A stretch of DNA of 44,788 bases, taken from NCBI GenBank assembly GCA_016763155.1, contig JAESUH010000027.1, positions 1 to 44,788 of the forward strand, read 5' to 3'. The DNA is from Rhizobiaceae bacterium (GTDB taxonomy: Bacteria; Pseudomonadota; Alphaproteobacteria; Rhizobiales; Rhizobiaceae). Position 1 is the stretch's first letter; each line of letters opens with the position of its first letter. The notes under the pieces were generated by a model. It searched no databases, had not been told where the DNA came from, and saw only the letters and a program-made list of their open reading frames with translations. The position numbers and the translations under genes are program-made. Shown here piece by piece: positions 18,719 to 28,033 of this stretch.

Positions 18719-20029
18719 CTAACGAAATGACCTTGCAGTTTCTGGCAGCCACAAAATGATTTCAGGCAACAAGAACACAATCAAAATCAAAATCAATTGC
18801 GCAATTACAAAGGGCATCACCCCTCGGTAGATCGCACTCAATTTTACATCTGGTGCCATCCCCTTAATGACAAATACATTCATACCAATTGGTGGAGTAA
18901 TCATACCAAGTTCTACCACCATCACCACAATAATCCCAAACCATACAGGATCAAACCCGAGATTTACTACAATCGGGAAAAAGATCGGAATGGTCAGCAA
19001 GATCATAGCCAAGGCATCTAGAAAACACCCCAACAACATATAGATCAGCAAAATGATTGCCATAATTGCCATGGGAGGCATATCCAGACCACCAACCAAG
19101 GCGGATAATTCGCCAACTACGCCGGAAAACACCATAAAATTGTTCAAGGTGAGCGCACCGATAAGCACGATGAAAATCATCGCAGTCATAGTAACCGTTT
19201 CAATCAGGGCTTCTTTTGTATTGAGCCAGCTTAAACGACCGCGCAATGCAGAAATCAGGAACGCGCCAGATGCACCAATACCCGCAGCTTCAGTTGGTGT
19301 GAAAACACCAAAATAGATGCCGCCAATAACAGTACCAAATAACAGCATGATGCCCCAGGTTTGGCCGACTGCATGAATTTTTTCAGCCATGGTGGTTTTA
19401 ACCCCGGCCGGCCCCAGATGCGGCCATATTTTGGTAGTGATGGAAATCGCTATCATAAACCCGATAACAGTCAAAATACCCGGCACGAACCCCGCAATAA
19501 ATAAATCACCGATAGAGGTTTCTGTAAGGATGCCGTAGAGCACAAGAATTACACTTGGAGGGATAAGAATACCGATCACACCACCTGCAGCAACCGATCC
19601 GGTTGCAAGGCTATCAGCATATTTAAACCGCTTCATCTCCGGCAAGGCGACCTTGCTCATAGTCGCAGCAGTGGCGATAGAAGAGCCGCAAATGGCGGCA
19701 AAAGCGCCACAAGCACCAACTGTCGCCAACGCCAAACCACCACGAAATGCACCAAACCAGGTGTTGAACGCCGTATAGAGTTCCTGACTGAGGCCAGAAC
19801 GCGCGGCAACCGAGCCCATCAAAATAAACAGCGGTATGATCGACAAATCATAGGTTACCGTGGTTTCCAGCGCCGTGGTTCCCAATAGGGCAAGGGCCGG
19901 TTTGAAACCGATAATTGCTGAAGTTCCCAGCAGGCCACAAATGCCCATGGCAAAACCGATGGGTACGGAAGCCAGCAAAAGGACGAAGAGCCCGCCAAAT
20001 GCCAGCAAGCCAATTGTTGTTGCATCCAT
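18719..20029 (-). CDS. TRAP transporter large permease, DctM type
   Basis: Integral membrane protein of 436 residues from the ATG at 20029; a longer frame to 20113 would overlap dctQ and is rejected. It shows about 12 hydrophobic segments and the family blocks SVPIGFAMG, GSSIATAATMSKVALPEM, GVIGILIPPSVILVLYG and GMITPPIGMNVFVIKG. It moves an organic acid with sodium ions, together with the small permease and the binding protein encoded upstream. The gap to dctQ is 4 bases. Confidence 0.95.
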   Translation of the reverse strand: MDATTIGLLAFGGLFVLLLASVPIGFAMGICGLLGTSAIIGFKPALALLGTTALETTVTYDLSIIPLFILMGSVAARSGLSQELYTAFNTWFGAFRGGLALATVGACGAFAAICGSSIATAATMSKVALPEMKRFKYADSLATGSVAAGGVIGILIPPSVILVLYGILTETSIGDLFIAGFVPGILTVIGFMIAISITTKIWPHLGPAGVKTTMAEKIHAVGQTWGIMLLFGTVIGGIYFGVFTPTEAAGIGASGAFLISALRGRLSWLNTKEALIETVTMTAMIFIVLIGALTLNNFMVFSGVVGELSALVGGLDMPPMAIMAIILLIYMLLGCFLDALAMILLTIPIFFPIVVNLGFDPVWFGIIVVMVVELGMITPPIGMNVFVIKGMAPDVKLSAIYRGVMPFVIAQLILILIVFLLPEIILWLPETARSFR

Positions 20030-20033
20030 GGAA

Positions 20034-20519
20034 TCAGTCGCTTTTATCGTTTGGGTGAAGGGATGGCATGAAAACAAAATAAAGAGAAAGCAACGCAGAG
20101 AAGCTCGCTCCAATCGCCATAACTAAAGTGAAAGGGTAGACTGGCATGGCCAGGATCTGAGTTACCAATCCATCAGATTGTTGGGCAACTACTTTGCCCC
20201 AAAAGTTCCAGGCGATCATGCCAAGGAAAACAACACCGGTAAACGCCGAGACCCGTCGCAAAAATGACTGGGCTGATTTTGGTAACAATGGAGGAATGAG
20301 ATCAACGGAAATATGTTCCCGGTAAAAGGTTGTTAGCCCAAGACCCAACAAGATCACTAACCCCATGGCAAGTTTCGTCAATTCCACACTGTAGGTTAAA
20401 GGCGTATTAAAAACATACCGCCCCACCACATCAATGAAAGTGACCACCATCACAAATACTAGGCTAGCCGAAGCAACAGCTGCAGCCCATTTGCTGAATT
20501 TTTCTGATAATTTATACAT
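20034..20519 (-). CDS. TRAP transporter small permease, DctQ type
   Basis: Membrane protein of 161 residues with four predicted helices, the usual size of DctQ. The motif FIDVVGRYVFNTPLTYSVEL after the first helix is characteristic of the family, as is REHISVDLI. It partners with the large permease encoded 4 bases downstream. It is separated from the binding-protein gene by a stem-loop, and has only a weak ribosome-binding site. Confidence 0.92.
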   Translation of the reverse strand: MYKLSEKFSKWAAAVASASLVFVMVVTFIDVVGRYVFNTPLTYSVELTKLAMGLVILLGLGLTTFYREHISVDLIPPLLPKSAQSFLRRVSAFTGVVFLGMIAWNFWGKVVAQQSDGLVTQILAMPVYPFTLVMAIGASFSALLSLYFVFMPSLHPNDKSD

Positions 20520-20531
20520 GTCGCAAGTAAA

Positions 20532-20558
20532 TTACCGGGCAAAAATTCCGCCCGGCAA
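20532..20558 (-). other. Intercistronic stem-loop after the DctP-type gene
   Basis: On the minus strand TTGCCGGGC pairs with GCCCGGTAA (plus-strand 20550-20558 and 20532-20540; one G-U pair) around a 9-base loop. There is no T run after it. Like the ugpB and TAXI stem-loops in this window, it probably keeps binding-protein mRNA more abundant than permease mRNA. Confidence 0.7.
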
Positions 20559-20571
20559 TTATCTCTCTGGG

Positions 20572-21621
20572 TTACATTGCAGAGAATTTTTTCATTGTGT
20601 CTATCAAATCGTCCAGCAATGCTTTGCCGTCATGCCCACGTTTATTGGCCATTTCGATCCAGTCATCATTCATGAAGGCGATTTTTTCTTTCCAGAGTGC
20701 CAACTCGGCATCGGAAATAGTTTCAATTTTGTGGCCCTGTTCAAGCGCATATGCACGAGAAACAGTATCTGCCACATCCCAGCCATTACCGAGGATTTTA
20801 GCGCCAGCTAGGCCACCAACATCGGTTAATACCTTCTTATGGGCATCAGATAGGCCGTCCCATTTTGCCTTATTCATGATGACAGCAAATGGTGTTGTAT
20901 AAAGACCACCCGGAATTTCCAGACTATGGCCAACCACTTCAGTCAATTTGAAGCCTTTCAAAGCTTCATAAGGAAACAATGTGCCTCCAGCGACACCTTT
21001 TTGAATGGTTTCGTAAGTTTTTGGAGCAGGTACGGTTACTGGGGATGCGCCCAAAGCTTCCGCCATACGTACACCGCCGCCGCCAACACGCAGCTTCATG
21101 CCATTCAAACCTGCAAGATCGGTAATTTTGTCTTTTGAATGCAAAATTCCCGGTCCGTGGACCATGATAGAGATAACTTTCACATCTTTGAATTCTTTAT
21201 CAAATCCGATATTGCGATCATACCAGTCCCAGGCTGCCTGGCTGCCAATTTCTGCGCTAGGTGAAAGGAACGGCAATTCAATTGCCCGCAAAATCTCAAA
21301 CGGTCCCGGAGTATATCCAGCCACATGATAAGCCATATCGGCTGCACCATCGCGCACAAGGTCATATTGAGCAGGCGGGCCAGCAATCGGTGCCGGATCA
21401 ATTTTGATCGTCAGCGTTCCACCTGATGCTTTTTCAATTGCCTTAACCCAAATCGGGATAGTATTGGCCGTCAAATGGTGTTTGGAAGGCACCCATGTGG
21501 ACATTCTCAATGTTACCACATCAGCTGCATTTGCCAAATTAGTCAGTGCGCCTGTTAGCCCGATGGTCGCTGCAAGAGCTGCCGTAGCAAGCCCCTTTTT
21601 CATTAATTCGCGTTTATTCAT
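20572..21621 (-). CDS. TRAP transporter substrate-binding protein, DctP type
   Basis: Periplasmic binding protein of 349 residues. It has a signal peptide (about 1-32, ending LANAA) and a twin-basic-like start without RR. The conserved TRAP region LAGLNGMKLRVGGGG contains the arginine that normally salt-bridges the substrate carboxylate, so an organic acid ligand is expected. GGGAGAGG precedes the ATG. The promoter candidate lies at 21728-21756. The operon order is binding protein, small permease, large permease, HpaR-like regulator. The exact ligand cannot be read from the sequence. Confidence 0.93.
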   Translation of the reverse strand: MNKRELMKKGLATAALAATIGLTGALTNLANAADVVTLRMSTWVPSKHHLTANTIPIWVKAIEKASGGTLTIKIDPAPIAGPPAQYDLVRDGAADMAYHVAGYTPGPFEILRAIELPFLSPSAEIGSQAAWDWYDRNIGFDKEFKDVKVISIMVHGPGILHSKDKITDLAGLNGMKLRVGGGGVRMAEALGASPVTVPAPKTYETIQKGVAGGTLFPYEALKGFKLTEVVGHSLEIPGGLYTTPFAVIMNKAKWDGLSDAHKKVLTDVGGLAGAKILGNGWDVADTVSRAYALEQGHKIETISDAELALWKEKIAFMNDDWIEMANKRGHDGKALLDDLIDTMKKFSAM

Positions 21622-21727
21622 ATTCCCTCTCCCTTGTTGATTTTAGTTTTTTTATCTCAAAAATTTTATTTAGGCTATAAGTCATTGGATTCACTGATAG
21701 CCGTCTGTTTCCTCAAATTACATATTT

Positions 21728-21770
21728 ATGTTATTCACACGTTAACTAGGTGTCAATCGATTCTGTGACA
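21728..21770 (-). promoter_or_regulatory. Promoter and possible operator of the DctP-type TRAP operon
   Basis: On the minus strand TTGACA (21751-21756) is followed after 17 bases by TAACAT (21728-21733), a good sigma-70-type promoter about 110 bases before the gene. The inverted repeat TGTCA-N10-TGACA (21751-21770) overlaps the -35 box and could be the operator for the HpaR-like regulator at the end of the operon. A leader hairpin GGCTAT/ATAGCC lies at 21673-21702. Confidence 0.5.
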
Positions 21771-21803
21771 TCCAGCAAATCAATTTAAACCTATTTGACC
21801 TAA

Positions 21804-22808
21804 CTATCTTGTTTTTGCAACAAATTTTCCAATCATTGCAATCACCTCTGGATTATTAATTATCCCTAGATGAGAAACATCTTCTAGCAAATTATAGCGC
21901 CCCTTTGAAGTAATTTCAGCCATTAACGGCTCAAAGGCTTCTGCCACAAAAGATTCATCTTTTTTACCCGCGATCAACAAAAATGGTGGCAAAGCTTTAA
22001 TATCAGCCAGGTAGTCAGACCTTGGCGCAAATGAAGTGTTCATCCGGTAGCTATAACTTGTGGTGGCGGTTGCCCCCAAAGGCCCGTTAAGCATGGAATC
22101 GGGAAAATTGAATTGAAGGACAGTCAGGCCGTTTAACTGTGTAACGCCAATAATGTTCAACATTGACAGCCCGATTATCCGGCGCGTCAACGCACGTGTC
22201 CAACCACCAGCATTATCGCGCATTGTCGGCGCATTATATTTCAAAAATGGTGCCAACAACACCGCGCCATCAAGCATGTTTCCATATTGGCCGCCAGCAA
22301 ATCGAATGGCCAGACCGCCACCGCTTGAATGACCCGCAATAATCAGTTTTTGATCTGGTTTTCGCACCTTGGAAATAAGATCAAACAAATCATCTTCCAA
22401 TTGCCCGATATAATCGACATCACCACGCCGGGAAGGGTTTGGGCCGTGGCCGCGTAAATCGGGAACGATAACTTCAAGATTACCAGATTTTACCAGCGCC
22501 TGTGCCAATCCATCATAGCCAAGACCATGCCAGCCAGAGCCATGGATAAATACCATCAGGGGCGGCGCCAAATCAGAGGATTGATAGTGACGATATCCAA
22601 GAACTTCACCGTCGCGTGCAGAATATTCCAACAGCGGTGCCGGGCTTTGTGATGCAAGTGCGGCTTGGCGCGAAAAATCTATTGTCGCCCCTTCCAGATG
22701 GTCCGCAGGCCATTGAGTAACGATCAACCCCAGAGCAATTGTAAGAAAAATCAAAAATGAGCGTAGCCAGAATTTCAGAACCCAAAACAAAACTCGCTTA
22801 ACTCTCAA
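21804..22808 (-). CDS. Alpha/beta hydrolase, membrane-anchored
   Basis: Hydrolase of 334 residues starting with TTG at 22808, supported by GGGGAAG 6 bases upstream. An N-terminal hydrophobic segment (about 10-32) should anchor or export it. The fold is complete: oxyanion HGSGWHG (89-95), nucleophile S161 in GHSSGGG, acid D284 in GKKDESF and H313 in VSHLGI. It resembles serine-aminopeptidase/lysophospholipase-type hydrolases. It lies downstream of the DUF3237-IlvD-NTF2 genes on the same strand and may release the substrate taken up by the TRAP system, which is an inference from position only. Confidence 0.82.
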   Translation of the reverse strand: MRVKRVLFWVLKFWLRSFLIFLTIALGLIVTQWPADHLEGATIDFSRQAALASQSPAPLLEYSARDGEVLGYRHYQSSDLAPPLMVFIHGSGWHGLGYDGLAQALVKSGNLEVIVPDLRGHGPNPSRRGDVDYIGQLEDDLFDLISKVRKPDQKLIIAGHSSGGGLAIRFAGGQYGNMLDGAVLLAPFLKYNAPTMRDNAGGWTRALTRRIIGLSMLNIIGVTQLNGLTVLQFNFPDSMLNGPLGATATTSYSYRMNTSFAPRSDYLADIKALPPFLLIAGKKDESFVAEAFEPLMAEITSKGRYNLLEDVSHLGIINNPEVIAMIGKFVAKTR

Positions 22809-22873
22809 ATCACTCTTCCCCTGGTGCTCTTAATTTATCTCAAGTAACTATATTGGTAGAATCAATTATTGCA

Positions 22874-23314
22874 TCAGTCCATAGAAAAGAGCGCCTGAAA
22901 CCTGGACAAATCCTCAGTTGATTTTTTCATTGGATCATAATCTGGTTCCGGCAATGGTTGAACCACATCCCAATGCTCGATCATCTGGTCATCTTCATTG
23001 AAGCGTAAAAAATCAGCAATAATCACGTGTTGCAGTAATTTATGCAGGATGATGATATCACCACAGTCGAACAACTGGATCGGTCGCCAGTTTTTGCGCC
23101 CGGGTCGCTTATAGGCGATTTGGGTAATATATTTACGAACCCCTTCGCGCCCCTGACCAACGCCAGGCGTATGCTGGATATAGTCTTCCGCCATATATTT
23201 ATCGATCAGGGAAAGGTCATCCCCGTGCATGCAATCATCCATGAATTCGAGAACGATTTTCTCACGTTTGGAAAGATCAGTTCGTTTGCGTGGGTCGTAA
23301 GGGTTTGCTTCCAT
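22874..23314 (-). CDS. NTF2/SnoaL-like protein
   Basis: Small protein of 146 residues with the NTF2-like cone fold pattern: KIVLEFMDDCMHGDDLSLID, then YIQHTPGVGQGREGVRKYI and, near the end, MIEHWDVVQPLPEP. This matches the SnoaL-like group (COG4922 type), predicted to bind or isomerise small hydrophobic or polyketide-like substrates. Start is ATG at 23314, 2 bases past the dehydratase stop; a TTG at 23323 lies closer to GGAG and would overlap the previous gene. Its position in a dehydratase operon suggests a catabolic isomerase or aldol-type enzyme, not proven. Confidence 0.72.
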   Translation of the reverse strand: MEANPYDPRKRTDLSKREKIVLEFMDDCMHGDDLSLIDKYMAEDYIQHTPGVGQGREGVRKYITQIAYKRPGRKNWRPIQLFDCGDIIILHKLLQHVIIADFLRFNEDDQMIEHWDVVQPLPEPDYDPMKKSTEDLSRFQALFSMD

Positions 23315-23316
23315 GA

Positions 23317-25026
23317 TTAACAAATATCTCCACTAGTATCGACTGCCCCGGAATGGGTCACAGCGCCTTTATTTGCGCCTTGAACAGTGGCGGCATATTT
23401 TTCTAAAACACCACCAAGTCTGCGCTCATCAGTTTTAGGTTTCGCTGCTCGTCTTGCCGCAAGGGTCTCCTCATCCACTTCAATGGAAATGGTTGCAACA
23501 CCCGGATTTGCATCAATTGAAATGATATCGCCATCTTCGACTAGCGAGATTGGCCCGCCAATTTCAGCCTCCGGGCTGGCATAGCCAATACAAAGACCAC
23601 GCGAGGCACCAGAAAATCTTCCATCGGTTAACAATGCCACATCAGAACCAGCTCCTTGCCCATAAAGCAGTGCTGTAATGCCCAACATTTCTTTCATTCC
23701 CGGCGCGCCTCTTGGGCCTTCACCACGCACGATGATCACATCGCCCGCCTGATAATCAAGATTTTCAATCGCGGTTTGGCACGCAGCCTCCCCGTCAAAT
23801 ACGCGGGCTGGTCCACGATGGGCAAGTTTCTTTAGCCCGGCAACTTTGATCAAAGCGCCATCCGGGCAGAGGTTACCCTTCAACACCACAACCCCACCGG
23901 TTTTAGCAATCGGCTTGGCGACGGTATGAATGACCTCTTCATCGGGCTTGGGAACATTGGCTAATTCCTCAGCCAATGTACGGCCGCTAATGGTTAGCGT
24001 TGTACCATCAACAAACCCGCCACGCATAAGCTCAGCAAGAATGACGCCAGTTCCGCCAATTTCATAAACATCACGCGCCAGATATTTTCCGCCAGGGCTA
24101 AGATTTCCAATCAGCGGCGTACGGGCAAAAACTTCACCCACTGCATCCATGTCAAAATCAATTCCAGCTTCATGAGCAATGGCCGGAATATGCAATGCCG
24201 CATTGGTCGAACCGCCAGTAGCAGCCACCACCGCACAGGCATTTTCAAGCGCTTTGCGGGTAACAATATCGCGCGGCAATGGACCATCCCCATCAATTGC
24301 AGCAATCACCAACTTTCCTGCCGCCCGCAATATCGGGTTACGAGCGCTATAAACTGCCGGGATCATTGAAAGACCAATAGGAGAAAGACCTATCGCCTCT
24401 GATACCATGCCCATCGTATTCGCGGTAAACTGACCAGCACACGCACCACCCGTTGGAATACATGCCGACATAATCGCGTATAATTCTTCTTCATCAGCTT
24501 CACCCGCAATCATCTGGCCGATGGTTTCAAACGCATCAAGTGCCGTCACATCACGGCCCTTATGACGGCCAGGAAGCGTTGCCCCGCCATGAAGAAAAAT
24601 CGCTGGCGCATTCACCCGGATCATTCCCATCATCAAGCCGGGAAGGTTTTTATCACATGCACCAAGCCCCACCATGCCGTCAAAACAATGGGCCCGCATG
24701 GTCGTTTCAACACTATCGGCAATCAATTCACGCGAGATCAGCGAAAACCGCATCCCCGGATGGGCCATTGTTAATCCATCAGAAACCGAGACCACCGGTG
24801 TTTCATGGCCAAACCCACCGGCGCCATAAATGCCGGTTTTAATCATGCTCGCCTGCCCACCCAACAAGGTGTTGCATGGGCTCATATCGCCGCCCGTATG
24901 TACGATCGCAATATGAGGGCGGTCGATTTCTTCGTCGCTCAATCCCATGCCCTTTAAGAAGGCTTTGGAGTTTGAACGCATCAGTGTGTTGTAGATAGTC
25001 TGAAATCTCGGGGATTTATGAGACAT
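23317..25026 (-). CDS. IlvD/Edd-family dehydratase (dihydroxy-acid dehydratase-like)
   Basis: Iron-sulfur dehydratase of 569 residues from the ATG at 25026; a longer frame to 25101 would overlap the DUF3237 gene. The three cluster cysteines of the 2Fe-2S DHAD type are present: C51 in SPCNTLL, C124 in GACDKNLPG and C196 in [23 protein letters not shown] near the C-terminus is the catalytic-serine region. Sequence style is close to IlvD of branched-chain amino-acid synthesis, but the setting (DUF3237, NTF2-like, hydrolase, TRAP importer, HpaR-like regulator) is catabolic, so it may dehydrate a different hydroxy- or sugar acid. The symbol ilvD is therefore withheld. Confidence 0.88.
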   Translation of the reverse strand: MSHKSPRFQTIYNTLMRSNSKAFLKGMGLSDEEIDRPHIAIVHTGGDMSPCNTLLGGQASMIKTGIYGAGGFGHETPVVSVSDGLTMAHPGMRFSLISRELIADSVETTMRAHCFDGMVGLGACDKNLPGLMMGMIRVNAPAIFLHGGATLPGRHKGRDVTALDAFETIGQMIAGEADEEELYAIMSACIPTGGACAGQFTANTMGMVSEAIGLSPIGLSMIPAVYSARNPILRAAGKLVIAAIDGDGPLPRDIVTRKALENACAVVAATGGSTNAALHIPAIAHEAGIDFDMDAVGEVFARTPLIGNLSPGGKYLARDVYEIGGTGVILAELMRGGFVDGTTLTISGRTLAEELANVPKPDEEVIHTVAKPIAKTGGVVVLKGNLCPDGALIKVAGLKKLAHRGPARVFDGEAACQTAIENLDYQAGDVIIVRGEGPRGAPGMKEMLGITALLYGQGAGSDVALLTDGRFSGASRGLCIGYASPEAEIGGPISLVEDGDIISIDANPGVATISIEVDEETLAARRAAKPKTDERRLGGVLEKYAATVQGANKGAVTHSGAVDTSGDIC

Positions 25027-25039
25027 TTCGGTTTTCCGT

Positions 25040-25498
25040 TTAGATAATTGTGAAAAGTGAAATTTGAACGGCGGATTTTTTCCGCCCGCCAGTGCCAACA
25101 AAAAGCATGCGGTTCACCCAGTCATAGCGCGGGTCTCCGGTTTCCATCCGCGCATGGGTTCGCATGTAATAATCTTCCATCGGCACTTCTTCGCCGCGGG
25201 CAATGGCTGCAATGACTTCCGGTGGGCCATGGCGAAAACCAAAATTGATAATTTCAATCACCGCACCATCATCGGTTTCAATTGCATATCTCGTATCAAG
25301 CTGTGCCAAACCATCTTCAAATATGGTTTGCCAGTCAGCGCCGATGTTCAATACTTTTCCGCTGATCTGCTCGCCTGTAACTTCACCACCAACAATCGGA
25401 ATGATCCGTCTTTTCCCTCCACGCCCCTCGCCCATTTCAACAATGGGGGCCAGGTGCACGGTTAAATCACAGAAATGCTTTAACTCTGGCGCTTGCAT
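25040..25498 (-). CDS. DUF3237 family protein
   Basis: Protein of 152 residues matching DUF3237 (PF11578): [16 protein letters not shown], then [41 protein letters not shown] and [20 protein letters not shown]. The family is a beta-barrel of unknown function often found beside catabolic genes. GGGAGAG precedes the ATG. It is the first gene of the leftward run and ends 13 bases before the dehydratase. The 86 bases to the divergent exporter gene must hold both promoters; I cannot assign them. Confidence 0.85.
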   Translation of the reverse strand: MQAPELKHFCDLTVHLAPIVEMGEGRGGKRRIIPIVGGEVTGEQISGKVLNIGADWQTIFEDGLAQLDTRYAIETDDGAVIEIINFGFRHGPPEVIAAIARGEEVPMEDYYMRTHARMETGDPRYDWVNRMLFVGTGGRKKSAVQISLFTII

Positions 25499-25584
25499 AT
25501 TTTCTCTCCCTAGGATTCCAGAATAGTCATATATGGAGCGTTATTTCAATGGAAATTCACATGTTAATGATTTAAGCTGTTGGA

Positions 25585-26793
25585 ATGAATGAGACCCGCT
25601 TCCTAAATCCAAAAACCGCCCCACATTTGATCACCCTGGTATGCATCGCTGGACTTGGTGGCGTTTCCATAAACATGTTCCTGCCCTCACTTCCAGGCAT
25701 GGCTAAGTATTTTGGCGTCGACGATGCAGTGATGCAGCTCAGCCTTTCTGTATATCTGGCTGCATCCGCTGTTTTGCAGCTGATTATCGGGCCACTAGCG
25801 GATCGTTATGGCCGTCGCCCGATCATGCTAATTTGCTCCCTGATATTTTTTGCCGGAACATTTGTCTGCTTTCTGGCACCCACTTTTGAAGTGTTGCTTT
25901 TGGGCCGTATCCTGCAAGCAAGCGCTATGGTTGGCATGGTTTTAAGCAGAGCAATTGTGCGTGATATGTTTGGACCAGCTCAAGCAGCCAGCATGCTGGG
26001 TTATGTCACCATGGGAATGGCGATTGGCCCGATGATTGCCCCCGCCCTGGGCGGATTTCTGGATGAATTATTTGGTTGGCGTGCAAGTTTTGCTTCCATG
26101 CTGATCATGGGAGCTTTTGTATTTTTTCTAATTTTTGTAAATTTAGGAGAAACCAATAAGGCTGAATTTTCAAGCTTTCGCGCTCAAATGGCCGAGTATC
26201 CAAAACTGCTTAAATCCAGCATGTTTTGGGGATACACCATAACCATCACCTGTACTGCCGGAGCATTTTACGCTTTCATCGGTGGCGGGCCATTTATTGC
26301 AACCAATTTGTTCCATATGAGCCCAACCGAATATGGCCTCTATTTTATGACCATTTCCGGGGGATATATGGTGGGCAATTACATCTCTGGCAGGTTTGCC
26401 GCCAAAGTCGGCATAGCCAGAATGATGATATACGGCTCTGTTATTACGTCCGCTGCATTGATCGTTGGCATCGCACTATTACACATGGGATTTATGCACC
26501 CCTTCGTGATTTTCATACCCGTAATATTCGTCGGCTTCGGCAATGGCGTCACCATGCCTAGCGCTAACGCTGGATTGGTCAGTGTAAACCCTGAACTGGC
26601 GGGCTCTGCATCGGGGTTAGGCGGCGCCCTGCAAATTAGCGGTGGCGCAATTATTACGGCTACAGCCGGCGCCATGGTTTCTGCCTTCACCACCCCATCA
26701 ACCTTGTTGATTATAATGCTGCTGCTATCTCTGGGCGGGCTTTTGGTTTCACTTTATGTGGGATACATCGAAAAGCAGAATGCTTACGCCTAG
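25585..26793 (+). CDS. Bcr/CflA-family MFS exporter
   Basis: Major facilitator protein of 402 residues with twelve predicted membrane helices. Motif A between helices 2 and 3 is GPLADRYGRRPIML. SINMFLPSLPGM in helix 1 and GRILQASAMVGMVLSRAIVRD are hallmarks of the Bcr/CflA drug-resistance branch. It probably expels a toxic compound or pathway intermediate with proton antiport. It is divergent from the DUF3237 gene and convergent with the serine hydrolase, 6 bases apart at the stops. Confidence 0.88.
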   Translation: MNETRFLNPKTAPHLITLVCIAGLGGVSINMFLPSLPGMAKYFGVDDAVMQLSLSVYLAASAVLQLIIGPLADRYGRRPIMLICSLIFFAGTFVCFLAPTFEVLLLGRILQASAMVGMVLSRAIVRDMFGPAQAASMLGYVTMGMAIGPMIAPALGGFLDELFGWRASFASMLIMGAFVFFLIFVNLGETNKAEFSSFRAQMAEYPKLLKSSMFWGYTITITCTAGAFYAFIGGGPFIATNLFHMSPTEYGLYFMTISGGYMVGNYISGRFAAKVGIARMMIYGSVITSAALIVGIALLHMGFMHPFVIFIPVIFVGFGNGVTMPSANAGLVSVNPELAGSASGLGGALQISGGAIITATAGAMVSAFTTPSTLLIIMLLLSLGGLLVSLYVGYIEKQNAYA

Positions 26794-26799
26794 ATAAAT

Positions 26800-27963
26800 T
26801 TATAACGCAGCCGAAACAGCAATATCAGCCAGTCGGTGGAACCGCGCAATATTGGGAATTCCCCGTAAGAGGCCAGTTGTCAGGCACACAAAGGTCATAT
26901 CCAATTCCGGGTCGATCCAGAAGATTGTGCTGCCAGCACCATAGCTGCCAAAGGTTTCCGGTGATGTCTGGGTTCCCATCAAATTATGGGTCATTTTCGT
27001 ACCACGCAGGACATAACCAAGCCCCACATAGCCCGGAGATGCCTCCCATCCGGCCTTGTATCCAAGCATTTTATAAAGCTGATTGGGCATTTCGCCCGTA
27101 TGATTTTGACGTGCTTTTCTAACCATCGCGGGAGATAGTATCCGTGCACCTTCAAGCGTGCCCATATTACGCAACATCTCCGCCAAGCGATGCAAATCAG
27201 GAGCGGTAGAAACGGCCCCCACCCAAGGCATTTCCGCGTGCTCTTCATGAAACGCCCCGTTTTCACCAAACCCGCTGCTGCCAATATGATTGATCGGAGA
27301 ATTTCCCCGAAAATCAGGAAATAAATGGCGTTCTTTCAAGTCCTTGCGAACCCCAAAAGCTGTGCTATCCATCCCCAGTGGTTCGAACAAATCCTGATGC
27401 ATTATGTCTCGAAACGACCTTTGCTTCGGATCAGTCCGGCGCAGCATTTCACCCAGCAAAAGTTGATTTAACATGGGAGAATAATTGCAATTCTCCCCCG
27501 GCGGCTCAATTGATTGAACGCTTTCGCAAGCAGCCTTGATCATATCGTCAAGAACATCAATCGGCATGTCATCATCAAACTTGAATAACATCGGCAGGCC
27601 GGACGTATGATTGAGCAAATGAAACACCCTGACCGTTTCATTATTGCCGATACCAAATTCAGGAATGATATCCGTAACCCTGGTTGCCAGCGAAAACTGA
27701 CCCAGTTCAATAGCGCGCAAAGCCAGCGTATTGGTTAAGCCCTTTGACATGGAAAACAGGGTGAAAACACTATCAGGCTGAACTGGCTGGTCGCCGGATT
27801 TATCAGCATGACCCAGAGTTGCATCAAGGCCAATCTTGCCATGACGCGCCACGATTATCCGTGCACCCCAATATTTTTTGGCTGCAATATCTTGGGAAAT
27901 CACATTTTCCAGATGCTTTAAACGATCAGCATCCAATCCTGCATTCTCATTAATGATTGGCAT
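26800..27963 (-). CDS. Serine hydrolase of the beta-lactamase (PF00144) family
   Basis: Cytoplasmic protein of 387 residues without a signal peptide. S71 and K74 in FSMSKGLTN form the catalytic SxxK of class C beta-lactamases and family VIII esterases. The second motif is Y161-S-P where Y-x-N is usual, and a glycine-rich GSYGAGSTIFWIDPE lies where the third motif is expected. Absence of an export signal argues against true beta-lactamase and for an esterase. GGGGGAAG supports the ATG. It lies 70 bases after the acyl-CoA dehydrogenase gene and is probably the last gene of that operon; an esterase freeing acids for the CoA pathway is an attractive guess. Confidence 0.8.
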   Translation of the reverse strand: MPIINENAGLDADRLKHLENVISQDIAAKKYWGARIIVARHGKIGLDATLGHADKSGDQPVQPDSVFTLFSMSKGLTNTLALRAIELGQFSLATRVTDIIPEFGIGNNETVRVFHLLNHTSGLPMLFKFDDDMPIDVLDDMIKAACESVQSIEPPGENCNYSPMLNQLLLGEMLRRTDPKQRSFRDIMHQDLFEPLGMDSTAFGVRKDLKERHLFPDFRGNSPINHIGSSGFGENGAFHEEHAEMPWVGAVSTAPDLHRLAEMLRNMGTLEGARILSPAMVRKARQNHTGEMPNQLYKMLGYKAGWEASPGYVGLGYVLRGTKMTHNLMGTQTSPETFGSYGAGSTIFWIDPELDMTFVCLTTGLLRGIPNIARFHRLADIAVSAAL

Positions 27964-28033
27964 CTGCTTCCCCCGTTAGATTTCACCATGGCCTGTAGCT
28001 CATGCTAAATTGCGCCAACTGTGCGGTCAAACC

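Noticed and set aside
26800-27963. True antibiotic-resistance beta-lactamase
   Set aside because: No signal peptide, altered Y-x-N motif and catabolic gene context point to an esterase-type serine hydrolase.
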